A program made the position numbers and the translations under genes. Below, piece after piece: positions 24,825 through 36,521 of a DNA stretch of 64,000 bases. The stretch's first letter is position 1; the number at the start of each line of letters is the position of its first letter. Source of the stretch: Verpa conica. Lineage: Eukaryota; Ascomycota; Pezizomycetes; Pezizales; Morchellaceae. The notes under the pieces are model-generated. The model was not told the DNA's origin. It saw nothing but the letters and a program-made list of their open reading frames with translations, and searched no databases. The DNA lies in contig JAUFSD010000001.1 of NCBI GenBank assembly GCA_033030425.1, positions 2,356,001 through 2,420,000 on the forward strand, read 5' to 3'.

Positions 24825-26846
24825 TTAGAAGTCCTCATCCGACTCATCATCGTAATCTAGCATCTTTGACATGTATGGGCCATCTAAGAAGTATCCAAGG
24901 CCAGCATAATATTTCCTCACGCCTACGCCTGAAATTCTATTCGAGAAGAGGCTAAGTCAGTACTTTGGGTTCAGTTAAGGCCATACTCTGCCAAAGGTTT
25001 ACTTACACACTAATTTTCTTGCTCCCATGCTCTTCCCTCGCAATCCTCTCAGCCTCCTCCATCAACAAGGTACCATATCCTTGATGTTGGTATTTCTTCG
25101 GGTTTCTACTATGTACTGGAACCGCAGAACCGTACACGTGGAGTTCTCTTACAAGACTTGTCGGTTGCCCGGTAAGCTCTGGTCTAAAAGTCCTATCTGA
25201 GCATTTCCGCAACCTCAAAAGTCCAATCAAGATATCTTGTTTTGGGTCCTCATAACTCAGAAAGGTCTCCCAACCACCGCTTGCAGTGTAGTCTCTCCTG
25301 ATGAATTCCACTTGGTCGGGACGAACTTTGTTTTTGATCTCTTGAATACCGACCTCTCGGGTTCGGACATCACGACAGGTGGTACCGAAATCCTTCATCC
25401 TGCTTAAGGCCAGTTCGCGAAGATTTCCGTTTTCGACACCAGATGTAACTAGGGGCATGGGAATATCACGCTGAACTCGGTAGATACGGGTCCACGGTGG
25501 AACTAGAGCTAATATTCGAGCCACGAGGTCGATAAGAGCATTGGGGGTATAATTCTTATATCGACCGGTTCGCCAGAGTTCGTATAGCCCAGTACCACGA
25601 ATAACGAGAGTAGGATAGATTTTCAGCCCGTCGGTTCTAAAGTCTGGGTTCTCAAAATACTCCTATTATGGGTTAATATTGTTGGTAGCGAAAGGTAAAA
25701 GAAAACAGTGGGTGGATATTACCTGGAACTGATAAAGATCTCTTTCCATGCCAACGTTAGGTAGATCAGGCATCATATGAGAGACAACCTTATAACCGGC
25801 ATCTTTAGCTAGCCTGAAAGTTTCGCACACAGCCTTTACAGTGTGACCACGGTTTGTATCTCGAGCGACATCTTCGTAGAGACTCTGAACACCGATCTCC
25901 AACCTTGTACAACCATATCGTAGCATAGAGCTCAAATGTTGGTCTAAGCAGTAATCGGGCCTTGTCTCAATTGTGATTCCGACGCACTTTGTCTGAGATT
26001 GCTCCCCCAGCCTAAGACAACAAATTAGTATAAGAAGGTAGGTATGGTAGGAAGCATGCCTCCATACTTACTGGACAGCTTCGTCAACATTCTCAGCCGT
26101 GTAACCAGACAAGGCATTATGCAAGCTTGCAATAAATCCATCTCGGTAACTCTCTGGCAGAGACATAAAGGTTCCTCCCATAATTATGTATTCAACTTTA
26201 TCAACACTGTGACCTAGCTGTCGTAACTGGTCTACACGACCCCTAGCTTGTTCGAACGGGTCGTAGCGAGCACGGATAGCTCTCATAGATGTAGGCTCAT
26301 AGCCAGTGTAGGATTGAGTGCTGTATTCGAAGTCTGAATCAGGCCCTCCAGGACAATATACACAAATGTTTCCTGTCTATATAGAATAAGGATAAAGTGA
26401 CAATAAAGAAAAGAATTATATGAGGAGTCACTGACATAGGCAATGTGTGGGCACCGGTGGGGTTTACACATTACCGCAACCACAGCTATACCGGAGCTTG
26501 TACCTGTTGATGGTATAATTAGTAAGTGATTTAAAAGACCAAAGAAATCTGAGAGTTGACGCATACGGATCGGTTTCGCTATTAGTTTTGGGACAATGTA
26601 TTTCTTATAGTGTTCTGGAATGGCTGCAATAATTGCCGTGAGTGGCGGAATCATCTTTAGTTTGTATTTCTTGGAGATTTGTCCTCTCAAGGCATTTAGG
26701 TTTACATCTTTCCCTCCATTGTCTTCTTCGTGAAGCTGGATGAGATGGTGTGCAACATCAGCACAAGCCTGCATGTAGCGCTCACGCTCTGGAGCAAGCG
26801 AAATGCCCTTCTTATTGGGCTTCCCAGGGAGAGAAGACAAAGTCAT
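24825..26846 (-). CDS. ELP3: Elongator complex catalytic subunit Elp3
   Basis: Elp3 is the radical-SAM/acetyl-CoA enzyme of Elongator that starts carboxymethylation of wobble U34 in tRNAs. The start ATG at 26844-26846 opens [14 protein letters not shown]. The radical-SAM cluster region is spread over two exons: MCKPHRCPH, then [16 protein letters not shown], which hold the expected cysteines. Next come [19 protein letters not shown], then [20 protein letters not shown], and [17 protein letters not shown], all typical of Elp3. The C-terminal GNAT domain has [12 protein letters not shown] and the acetyl-CoA loop [16 protein letters not shown]. The last exon reads [19 protein letters not shown] and ends DESDEDF (stop at 24825-24827). 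All key motifs are present and no break is seen. About six exons. Confidence 0.96.
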
Positions 26847-27181
26847 GATAATAGAATATGGTTGTAAGAGTTGTGAATTCCTATGGGAGATACAGGTTGG
26901 GGGGTGGGCTTTAACTTTAGTGGCGGGGAAACTTTTTAGACCTGAGCCGCCACCATCTGATAAGATCAGATAACACTAACCTCATCGACACTGGCATAGC
27001 CGGCGTGCAGATCATGACACAAATGTATTCTATGTGCAGGGGCTCTGTGCGCACTGCAAGGGAATTCACGATACATTACCGCCGGACTCGGCTTCTTCCC
27101 CAACACTTACGAAAAACTCAACTTTGCTAGAGAACCCCCTTAAAAACACGTTTAGGACCGCGTTTGGGCTCTCTCCGGAAA
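26847..27181. promoter_or_regulatory. Compact divergent promoter between ELP3 and the P5B ATPase gene
   Basis: Only 335 bp separate the two start codons, so both promoters must overlap here or share elements. A G-rich run lies near 26,895-26,905. No TATA box is clear. The arrangement suggests a bidirectional promoter, but co-regulation is inference. Confidence 0.6.
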
Positions 27182-30100
27182 ATGGGAGATTCTCGTTCTC
27201 ATTCTCGTCGGCGGAGCGGACAGGAAGGCCGACCGACAGAGATTAATCACAGTGCTGGAGATATTCAGGGAAGGCCTAGGCACTACCGTCGAGATTCGAA
27301 TGTCAGCAATGCAAGTTTTTACAGCGAGGTTGAGATGGCCCAGAATGAGGTAGAGTTCCCTTCATGTGCTTGGAAGTGTTACTTGGCGCTAATGCATTTA
27401 GGTGTTTGCTGGCCCCATTTCTGAAAGTCTTGCATCAAGCGTATCATCCTTCCAGCATCGCCGGCGTTCAAGAGCAGATTCCAATGTCAGCTACTCTTTC
27501 TATCAGCCAGAACGTGGCGATGATCAAGAGAGCCTTTGGAGTGATGGTAGGGATGGGAGCGTGTTTTTTGACGACGAGGAAGGGGGCGGATACGATGAAG
27601 GTGGATACACGTCGGATGTTGATAGGGATATCAGCGAGATTGCACCACTACGTCGAATATCCTCATACCGCTCGAATACAGCCGAAGATCCTCTACTCGA
27701 ACATAGAGACTCTTCAACATTCTACCGTGGTTCGCTAAGAACAACGCAGAAAATCTACATTGTCACAGAAGATTTGACTATCGTAGTTGCTGGATTTACT
27801 ACAAGTCGAATGAGGTATGGGTTGTACTTGGCGATATCAATACTTACTCTAGGAATAGGTTGGCTTTTACTCCGGTGGCTTCCTCGGTGGCGTATTCAGC
27901 TGGTGGGGAAGCCAGCCACACTTCGGGAGTGTGATTGGGTGGTTGTTGAGAATCAATGGAACGAATTTAGTGTCCAAAATATTCAAATACGCCGCTACGG
28001 ACAGTCTCTTTCCACAATATTTGGAGCTCATGAGAAATCCCCTGCAACACCATTTAATCCTGATGAAGATGATGATCCGGTTATTAACTCTCTCCGGTGC
28101 TTGGATTATCGTTATATTAGATTTGTTTACCATCCATTGCAAGACAAGTTCATGCTTAACAATGGTTGGAAGGACCCAAATTGGGTTGATGTAAGGGCAG
28201 TTCGTTCTGGTATTGATGGTGATGAGAAAGAGCAACGAAATTTAGTTTTCGGAGAAAACGTTATAGATATAGAGGAAAAATCAATTACACAGCTATTGTT
28301 GGATGAGGTTCGTTAATGCTCATTTTAAGCTAAGGCCCTGCAAATAAGTGTTTGATTACTGATAGACCCAACCCTTCAGGCTTTTCACCCTTTTTACGTG
28401 TTCCAGATTGCCAGTTTGGTCCTTTGGTCAATAGACGATTATTACTACTACGCTGCCTGTATCTTCATCATTTCAGCCTTCAGTATTACAAGTACCTTGA
28501 TCGAAACAAGATCTGTGAGTCTACCCAAAACGCCCCCCCCCCGCATAGGCTAACTAATTTCCTAGACCATGCGCAGGCTGCGTGAGATATCTCGCTTTGT
28601 GTGTGATGTTCGTGTATTGAGAAGCGGATTCTGTATGTCTTAATGGTTGGTATTGTAGTCCTTTACTAATGTGTCTTAGGGCGATATGTTTCTTCAGAAG
28701 ACCTAGTTCCCGGCGATGTTTATGAGATTACGGATCCCTCATTATCTTTATTCCCATGCGACAGTCTCCTTCTTGCAGGCGACGCAATCGTAAACGAGAG
28801 TATGTTGACTGGGGAGTCTGTTCCCGTCTCTAAGGTCCCTTGTACAAACGAGTCCCTTGAAGCGTTAAACCTAGCGTCCTCATCGATTCTCCCCGAACTA
28901 GCTCGCCATTTCCTATTCTGCGGGACAAAGATAGTCCGGGCCCGGAGACCCCAAGATGGAGCCGAGGAAGAAGCTGTGGGCCTTGCACTTGTTGTTAGGA
29001 CAGGATTTAACACAACCAAAGGTGCTTTGGTTCGCTCAATGCTTTTCCCAAAACCATCAGGTTTTAAATTTTATCGTGATTCGTTCTATTATATCGCGGT
29101 AATGGGCCTCATCGCTGCCTGTGGATTTGTAGTCTCTTTTATCAACTTTATTCATCTCGGTGTAAGTTTGTGCATATCACTTAGCTTATATTCTGGCGGG
29201 TCGCTGATAATAAATAGCTTGCATGGCATTTGATAATAGTAAGGGCATTGGATCTTATCACTATCGTAGTTCCTCCTGCCTTGCCGGCTACACTTACTAT
29301 CGGGACCAACTTTGCACTTTCGCGGCTTAAGGGGAAACAAATTTTCTGCATCAGCCCGCAGAGGGTTAATGTTGGGGGGAAATTAGATGTCGTATGCTTT
29401 GACAAGACCGGGACTCTAACAGAAGATGGTTTAGATGTACTCGGTGTCCGTGTTGTGGACAAACATAACAATACGTATGACTTTGATATTCGCTACAAAC
29501 AAGAGCAATACTGATCTAGCTAGATTCACCGAGCTTTTAAAGGATGCACCGTCCCTTTTACCTGGGCTCTTTGGGCGTGATCCCACGACAGACCTTACAA
29601 CCAACGAAGCAGTCCTTTACACGATGACCACTTGTCACTCGCTAAGACTTGTAGACGATGAGCTCCTTGGGGATCCTCTAGATCTAAAAATGTTTGAATT
29701 TACTGGATGGTCCTTTCAAGAGGGAGAAGGTAAAAATCGCGGTGTGGACGAGGGTAATGAAAGTACAGCTTTTGGGATTTCACCTCCTGTAGTTCGACCA
29801 CCGTATGGAAAGGAATTAAGTGCTGGTGGCGAGTTCCACGACGAAGCGACCGGACAGGTAGTTGTATCCTCACCAGCATAACTGATTTAATAAACTAACT
29901 CGTAGAAGATTTCTCCACTAGAATTAGGAATATTCAAACAGTTCGAGTTTGTTTCCCAATTGCGTCGTACCAGCGTTATCGTTAAACAATTCCGCGCTTC
30001 CGGTGGTGATGTTTACCTCAAAGGTGCCCCAGAATGCATGAAGGAGATATGTCGCCCAGAGAGCTGTTAGTGTTCCCTCATATATTCATCATTGCCTATG

Positions 30101-31815
30101 ATTCCAACTAACTTTTTCTAGTTCCTCCGGATTATGAGGAGCTTCTATCTTTTTACACACATCGTGGATACCGTGTGATTGCATGCGCAACCAAACATAT
30201 TTCTAATCTTAGCTGGATAAAGGCACAAAAAATGAAGCGTACAGATGCAGAGAGTAGTCTCGATTTCGTTGGGTTCATCATTTTCGAGAATAAACTGAAA
30301 CCTCAAACCACTGGAGTTATCGAAGAACTGAGGGAAGCGGTTATCCGAAAGGTTATGTGCACTGGTGACAATATCTTGACAGCAATCAGTGTTGCTAGAG
30401 AATGCAATTTAGTCGACAAGGAAACTCATATATTCGTCCCACATTTCATTGAGGGCGATGCGCGGGATCCTCATGCAAGATTACAGTGGGAGAGCGTTGA
30501 TAATAGGATGTATACACTTGATGAGCAGACACTTATGCCGTCACCTTTGTCAACAGATCAAGATATCTCTGGGCCGTATCAGATCAGTAACTTCCGAGGC
30601 TATTCTCTAGCGGTTAGTGGCGAGGTTTTCAGATGGATCATTGACTATGCTCCACAGGAGGTTCTTCATCGTGTGAGTTTTCCAAACCCCCGAATACGGA
30701 CCGAGTATTCTGACTTGTATAGATGCTTGTACGTGGCCAAGTCTTTGCACGCATGTCTCCAGATGAAAAGCACGAATTGGTTGAAAAGTTCCAAAGCATC
30801 GACTACTGTGTTGGGTTCTGCGGTGATGGGGCCAATGATTGTGGTGCCCTGAAGGCTGCAGATGTTGGTATCTCGTTATCTGAGGCTGAGGCATCTGTTG
30901 CGGCTCCATTTACAAGTAGGGTTTTCGATATCTCGTGTGTTCCCGAAATTATTAGGGAAGGAAGAGCGGCATTGGTTACGAGCTTCAGCTGCTTCAAGTA
31001 TATGAGTTTGTACTCGGCTATTCAGTTTACGTCTGTTAGCATCCTTTACAAATCTGCCTCCAATCTTGGAGACTTTCAGTTTTTATTTATTGACCTTTTC
31101 TTGATCCTTCCTATCGCTGTCTTCAGTAAGGTCTACATTCCATATGTTTCTTACTCATCACTAATTATCGGGGGCTATAGTGGGATGGAGCGGACCCTAT
31201 CCAGTTCTTTGTCCTAAGCGACCGACAGCGAGTCTTGTATCTCGAAAAGTTCTTACACCTCTTTTGGGTCAGATCGTCTTAGCGTTCTTTCTGCAATTCA
31301 TTTGCTACAAGGCTGTGAAGAAACAAAGCTGGTATATACCACCAGTGCTTGATGAGGACAAGTCAAATATCTCAAACTCGCAGAATACCACACTTTTTCT
31401 GGTATCTTGTTACCAATACGTATTCGCTGGTATAATCCTCAGCGTTGGTCCGCCATATCGCCAACAGATGAAAAACAATCGTATGTGTATCCTTCCCTCT
31501 AAATTTTTAGATTTCTTCTAATTCCATATAGTTCCCTTCGTCGTCACTATAACAGTAGCATCTCTCTTCGGCATGTATCTTCTTGTAAATCCGGTAGGTT
31601 GGCTCTTCAGACTGATGCAACTCACGGAAATGTCGGCATCTTTCAAATTCTTCCTGGTTACCATAGTAGTGGCAGGGTTCTTGGCGTCCTATTTCTTAGA
31701 ACAGTCCATACTCCCGCGGCTTGCTAGGGCCATTGGAAAGGTAAAATTAGCACTAAGGCCAAGGAGCAAAAAGCGAAAGTTGTATAAACTTCTCGAAGAG
31801 GAAATGCGCATTTGA
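27182..31815 (+). CDS. YPK9: P5B-type cation/polyamine-transporting ATPase (Ypk9/ATP13A2-like)
   Basis: P5B ATPases sit in vacuolar or late-endosomal membranes; ATP13A2 exports polyamines into the cytosol. The start ATG at 27182 begins [15 protein letters not shown] long Ser/Arg-rich cytosolic N-terminus (~200 residues) precedes the P5-specific N-domain membrane segment ([19 protein letters not shown]). Later exons hold the actuator loop ([11 protein letters not shown]), the P5B helix-4 signature ([20 protein letters not shown]), the phosphorylation site ([13 protein letters not shown]), the nucleotide-domain [11 protein letters not shown], then [11 protein letters not shown] and the hinge [19 protein letters not shown]. 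The C-terminal helices end [14 protein letters not shown]. About a dozen introns interrupt the gene. All catalytic motifs are intact. PPALPAT rather than PPELP separates it from the ER P5A (Spf1) class. Transport substrate is inferred from family. Confidence 0.93.
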
Positions 31816-32303
31816 AATAAACTAGCTATTTTATGTAGTTAATAAGTTGGTAAAATTTCATGTGTGCTTGTATTTTTAAACTTATATCCTTTATTATTTA
31901 GGTCTTGGATATGGGCTTGACTTAGAAATTGTAGTTAAATAGAAGAAATATTTTCTAGCCAGGCCCTAGGTGCGTGCCTTTCAGATGCCATCTAGCTCTA
32001 AATAATGTTAGCAAAAAAATGAGACCACTACTAGTGCCCGGGGCAAGCAATAAAAGGGATAGAAGTGGGCGGGGTGAAGCCCCGGAATCTAGCGAGAAGC
32101 ACACCAAAGATGGAAAGGCAAATGCTTCATAGAGAAAAAAAAATGCAAATACACGAGAGCTAAGACCAGAGCTCTAGGCATTGGCGACGGAGAAGTGGGT
32201 TAAGGAGTCTTATGAATGTTTTATCAGACGTTTCTCACCAACCCAGAGACTATATACACCTTTGCCAAAAGAAGGGTAATATAATTCCAGAAATTATAGT
32301 CTA

Positions 32304-32401
32304 CTCGCCTACAAATAAAGTCTGTCGATGTTTTATGTTGCAACACAACTATATTCATATAAAAGTACAAAAAGTATCGACAGACTTTATTTTCAGGCGA
32401 G
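32304..32401. mobile_element. 98-bp MITE with 26-bp TIRs and TA target duplication
   Basis: The ends are inverted copies: CTCGCCT followed by two variable bases, then AAATAAAGTCTGTCGAT; the right end is the reverse complement with two mismatches. TA flanks both sides (32302-32303 and 32402-32403), the target duplication of Tc1/mariner/pogo elements. The interior is too short to code for anything, so this is a non-autonomous element. Confidence 0.8.
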
Positions 32402-33007
32402 TACTACACTAGCATATGACAAACTTTAGGTACCAGTGGGCGCCTGAAAATGAGTAGAAAAAGCACAAAAAACGTCCAAAATAGCCACAATCTAACATAT
32501 ATATATAGCAATAAATAAACTAAGTGCCTTCAACATCACCTTTCGACCTAGTCGACCAGGCTATCAGAGTTAGACGGGAAGGAACATCTAGACTAGAAGG
32601 CTACTTTGAACTATATCATTTCCGGAAAACCCTTAATAATGTTGAAAGGCACTCCTTCCGTTCTTGCTGCAGTAGCTATAGCTTGCTACTCTAGATTTTT
32701 TCGCTCAAAGGGAGGGAACCTAGTCTCAGGCTTGTTATCGCTGGAGCTGGGACGGCCTTCTTATTTAGGACTGTTGAATCGTAGAAAGATTCAAAAAGAT
32801 ATCGGAGTCGTCGAGATTAAATTTCATAACAAAATTGCTCAACTCGACACCAAAATAGGTAGAGATATTACTAAGCCCGAAATAGAGCTCATTCTAGAGA
32901 AAATCTGACCTACATCTTAATCCAGAACACTAATAGGGATAAAAAGCCTCTGATGGAACTCGTGGAAGCCGTTGAAGCCTGTGATAGAAAGAATCACTGA
33001 GTATTTA

Positions 33008-33371
33008 TGGAAGCGTAAATCGGTCAAAAGTTCGTTTACCACCGGCGGTAAATTAAAGCCCACCGGTGGTAAATTAAAGTACAAAAATGCTAGATTCCAG
33101 CGCTTGTGCGTGCTATTTTCACTGAGTCCAGCACCCTGTACTTGAGTCAAAACTAATTTATTGAGACAGGTGCTAAGAAATTAGTGATAGTGTCTTACCT
33201 CTCTAGTGGCTTAGTGACTTTGCCACCTAATTAAATTAACTAGTGCTAGTTAGGAGTGTTTGACTTAAGTACAAGGTGCTGGAATCTAGCGTTTTTGTAC
33301 TTTAATTTACCACCGGTGGGCTTTAATTTACCGCCGGTGGTAAACGAACTTTTGACCGATTTACGCTTCCA
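33008..33371. mobile_element. 364-bp foldback MITE with ~97-bp TIRs and TA target duplication
   Basis: The first ~97 bases (from TGGAAGCGTAAATCGG through GCTAGATTCCAGC) recur as a nearly perfect reverse complement at the right end; the one clear mismatch is in CAAAAA(T/C)GCTAG. TA occurs directly outside each end (33006-33007 and 33372-33373). Each arm contains two copies of a TTTACCACCGGTGG-like motif in tandem, so each arm has palindromic subrepeats. The 170-bp centre is AT-rich and non-coding. It is best read as a non-autonomous Tc1/mariner-type element. Confidence 0.85.
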
Positions 33372-33448
33372 TAAAAGAGAGCCTTTTTAGATATTTATAT
33401 AAGTTATTGGTAGAAGTTCAGAATTCACTACTAGAAATTAAGTCACAA

Positions 33449-33480
33449 GTCCTCATTTACCCTTTTAGGTAAATGAGGAC
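33449..33480. repeat. Perfect 13-bp hairpin
   Basis: GTCCTCATTTACC, a six-base loop CTTTTA, then GGTAAATGAGGAC form a perfect stem-loop. It could be a tiny remnant of an inverted-repeat element; no target duplication is clear. It lies in non-coding DNA close to the 364-bp MITE. Confidence 0.75.
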
Positions 33481-35303
33481 AGTTTCTTGACACATATCAA
33501 AATAAAAGAAAATTCCTTTTCCTTTATGAATACAAAGAATTTTGTATAGGTCTTATAAGGTGGTAGTCATAGATCATGGCTTCTACGGTTGCGCGCTAGA
33601 CCGTCCGCCGTAAGCGGACACAATAAATACGTTATATCTAGCTTTATATACACTACTTCGGGGTCTCGTTGGAATACTTTGGGGAGAATTTAATCCGTGT
33701 CTACATCTAGCTACTAAGTCGAGGACCTTTTGTTAGCGGCACAATGTAAAGTTTACTGTAGCGGATAAATAAGAAAAGTACGCTTCCCCCTTTGCCCCAC
33801 ACCCCTTCTTTATTTATCAACACCTATGTTTACTTATATTTCTTGCTTAAAGAGATTATTACAATACCTATAAACGAGGGCTTGTTCAAATTCCACAAAT
33901 GGGGAGTAAGTCTTTTACTTCTAGAGTCCTTCCTGAAACTACCCTAGTGTGAATTCTACCTCATCCATTGGTCTACGAGGGCTTCAATGACATAGGCGCT
34001 GATAAAATCAGCTCTCAGCTCTATAACTCTACTTCTCCTAAAAAAAAATCTTCGTAGCATCGTCTAGCCTAACTTGCTCCTGATTCTTGAAGTACTCGAT
34101 CTTTTAGTCTCTGTTAAAGTTGAAGAATATCGTGGGGATATTCTTAATAAGGGAATTATAAAAATGGTTAGTGTTCATCTTGGGGTTCCAGGCCCAAATA
34201 AACATCTAGGCATACCGAGAGCTTCAATTAAATGCTAAAGAACCACAATATATATATGAACGGCGGGGCCCTCGAGCTGAGAGTTAACCCCAAGCCTTAG
34301 CTGAATGGCTTCATAGGTTTCGGAGCTGCTTTAAACCACCCTAAGACGAACACTTTGATGCCTCTAAAATCATAACCCCCGATGACTTTATTGATATCAT
34401 TGAGGTGGCCTCTTATAGCCAAAGGGCTTTTCTGATAATAGTCGTAAGCACTGGTATCTGCTTAGTAATTTCGAGATTTTTATTAGTAAATAAAGACGAT
34501 TCGATACTATATCACAGCATAAAGGGTAGCATATATCCATTTTGCTATTTAGACGTTGACATAAAGCTTTATATAAAGTGCTTTTATCATTTTGAAATTG
34601 AAACTGTACGTACCCTGTGCCAGCATTGACGCGTTTTTATACATTTCGGTTATTTTTTCGGTATCTCCGCTACTAAGGACATGAGTTACATGTAATTATG
34701 TGAGAATGGCATAAAAAGAGGTTGGTGGAAGCGCCCTGATGCCAAGCATCTTTCTGTTTTATGATTGATGCCTGAGCGAAGAAACACAATTATTGGAACT
34801 TCCTAGTTTGTCCGGTAATATCTAGGGGCTAAAGGCTAAAAAAAACTCTCTACGATTTAAAACCGATCGTTGAATCAGTCTAGCCATATACTCTTCCCGC
34901 AAATATTGTATGTCCTACTATAATAGTACAGAGGTTATAGGGTTTTTAATCAGGAACTACACGCCTTCCGTCTGGTTCGGAATAAACTCGTGTGATATTA
35001 TCCCAGTACATTTCATAGAGCAGGGTGTCTTAGCCGAGTGTGGTCCTTCTAGAGTCCCTAGAAACCGTCTAGGGGCATTCACCCATATTTTTGTGAGATC
35101 GTGTGCGGTAGTCATGATCGTTCCTGCGTATTGTTAACGTCATCGGACCCTGGGATCGAGAGCTACTCCCTGTGTAACTACCTTTCCCATGTAGTCTTCT
35201 GCACCCCTTGTTCGAGGAAGGGAGATAAAAGATCCCAATACTCCTAGGGAATAGGTGAGCAATTACGTGTAAAATTTCAGAAACCAAATAAATAACTACA
35301 GCA

Positions 35304-36521
35304 ATGGCTATAGACTGGCTTCTTGATAATGGCTATCTGCCTGAGGTGGTGATCAGGCATGTTCCAACCAAAGAGATGAATCCTTAATAAATACGATTAT
35401 TTGCTAACCGAATTACTTTACAGACAGGGTATTCGCCGCGAGCTTCAGGACCGGCTGAATACTATTACTGGAGGTTCTCTCGAAGAAGCTTATGTATCAA
35501 AAATTGCTCTCATCGATTCTCTACGCTCGCGTCCTATCGCTGAAAACGTCGAGATTGCAAACAAAGAGCATTACGAAGTTGATACTATGGTCTTCCAGCA
35601 TACTCTCGGGAAGCGAATGAAGTATTCCTCTTGCTACTATCCCACTGCTTCAACAACCTTAGACCAAGCCGAAATATTCATGCTCGAGAAGTATGTTGAG
35701 CGTGCTGAGTTGTCTGATGGACAATCCATCCTCGATCTAGGATGTGGGTGGGGATCTTGCTCACTCTATCTCGCGAGAAAGTTCCCGGGGTCGAGGGTAA
35801 CTGGGTTGTCGAATAGTCGAACGCAGAAGGAGTATATCGACACTGAAGCTAAGGAACAAGGAATCGAGAACTTGACCATCGTGACGGCGAACGCAGCCGT
35901 TCATGAGTTTTGTTTAGGGAGTTTTGACAGAGTGGTTTCAATTGAGATGTTTGAACACATGAAAAACTATGAGGACCTCATGGCGAAGGTGGCCCGTTGG
36001 TTGAAGCCTGGCGGGAAGTTGTTTGTGCATATCTTTGCTCACAGAGAGTTCCCGTATGAGTATGGGAATGAAGGCTGGATGGCGCAGCATTTTTTTAATA
36101 ACGGAAATATGCCCTCCGCAGATCTACTTCTTCACTTCCAGAAGGATTTAAAGGTTTTGAATCAGTGGTATATTAACGGTGGTCACTATGCTAAGACTTG
36201 CGAGGTATTCGCCCCCCACCCTTGTGTCATGTAGTAGAGTAATTGAGGACTTATGATCGTGAGCGGTTATAGGACTGGCTAAAAAATCTGAGCAAGAACA
36301 AAGGCAAGGTTCTGCCCTCCCTGGCAAAGACCTACGGCGAGGGCGAGGAACTAAAGTGGTTCTACCGCTGGCAAATTTTCTACCTAGTAAGTAGCTCAGA
36401 AAATCCAAGAATTAAGTGAATCTTTCTGATTTTACATTTTAAGGCGTGCGCCGAATTATTTGCGTGGCAGGGAGGAGATACATGGGGCGTTTATCACTAT
36501 TTGTTTTCGAAGCTCGTTTAA
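35304..36521 (+). CDS. SAM-dependent methyltransferase, cyclopropane-fatty-acid-synthase family
   Basis: The protein belongs to the CFA-synthase/coclaurine-N-methyltransferase-like group; the substrate is unknown. The ATG at 35304 opens MAIDWLLDNGYLPEVVIRH. A first intron (~35361-35411) joins it to GIRRELQDRL. The SAM site is SILDLGCGWGSCSLYLARKF (motif I), followed by VTGLSNSRTQKEYI and VVSIEMFEHMKNYEDLM. After HYAKTCE a second intron leads to DWLKNLSKNKGKVLPSLAKT and EELKWFYRWQIFYL. A third intron leads to ACAELFAWQGGDTWGVYHYL and a stop at 36519-36521. Read without splicing, the frame would end early at 36234; the recovered C-terminus matches the family, so splicing is well supported. It sits alone between MITE-bearing stretches. 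Horizontal origin is possible but not shown here. Confidence 0.88.

Larger units (their letters stand above)
31816..35303. other. Gene-poor AT-rich island with MITEs and probable transposon debris
   Basis: This 3.5-kb stretch carries two inverted-repeat elements (32304-32401 and 33008-33371), a perfect hairpin at 33449-33480, and no intact gene. The open frame at about 32,606-32,908 (100 residues) has no recognised relatives and is not called. Between about 33,850 and 34,450 both strands read as open stretches broken by many stops, as expected of an old, mutated mobile element, but I could not identify a family. Confidence 0.5.

Noticed and set aside
32606..32908. 100-codon plus-strand frame near the MITEs
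   Set aside because: No recognisable domain or supporting context; it could be an element remnant, but that cannot be supported.
33590..33618. GC-rich hairpin (GTCCGC / GCGGAC) considered as part of a tRNA or small RNA
   Set aside because: No T-loop, anticodon arm or acceptor pairing could be built around it.
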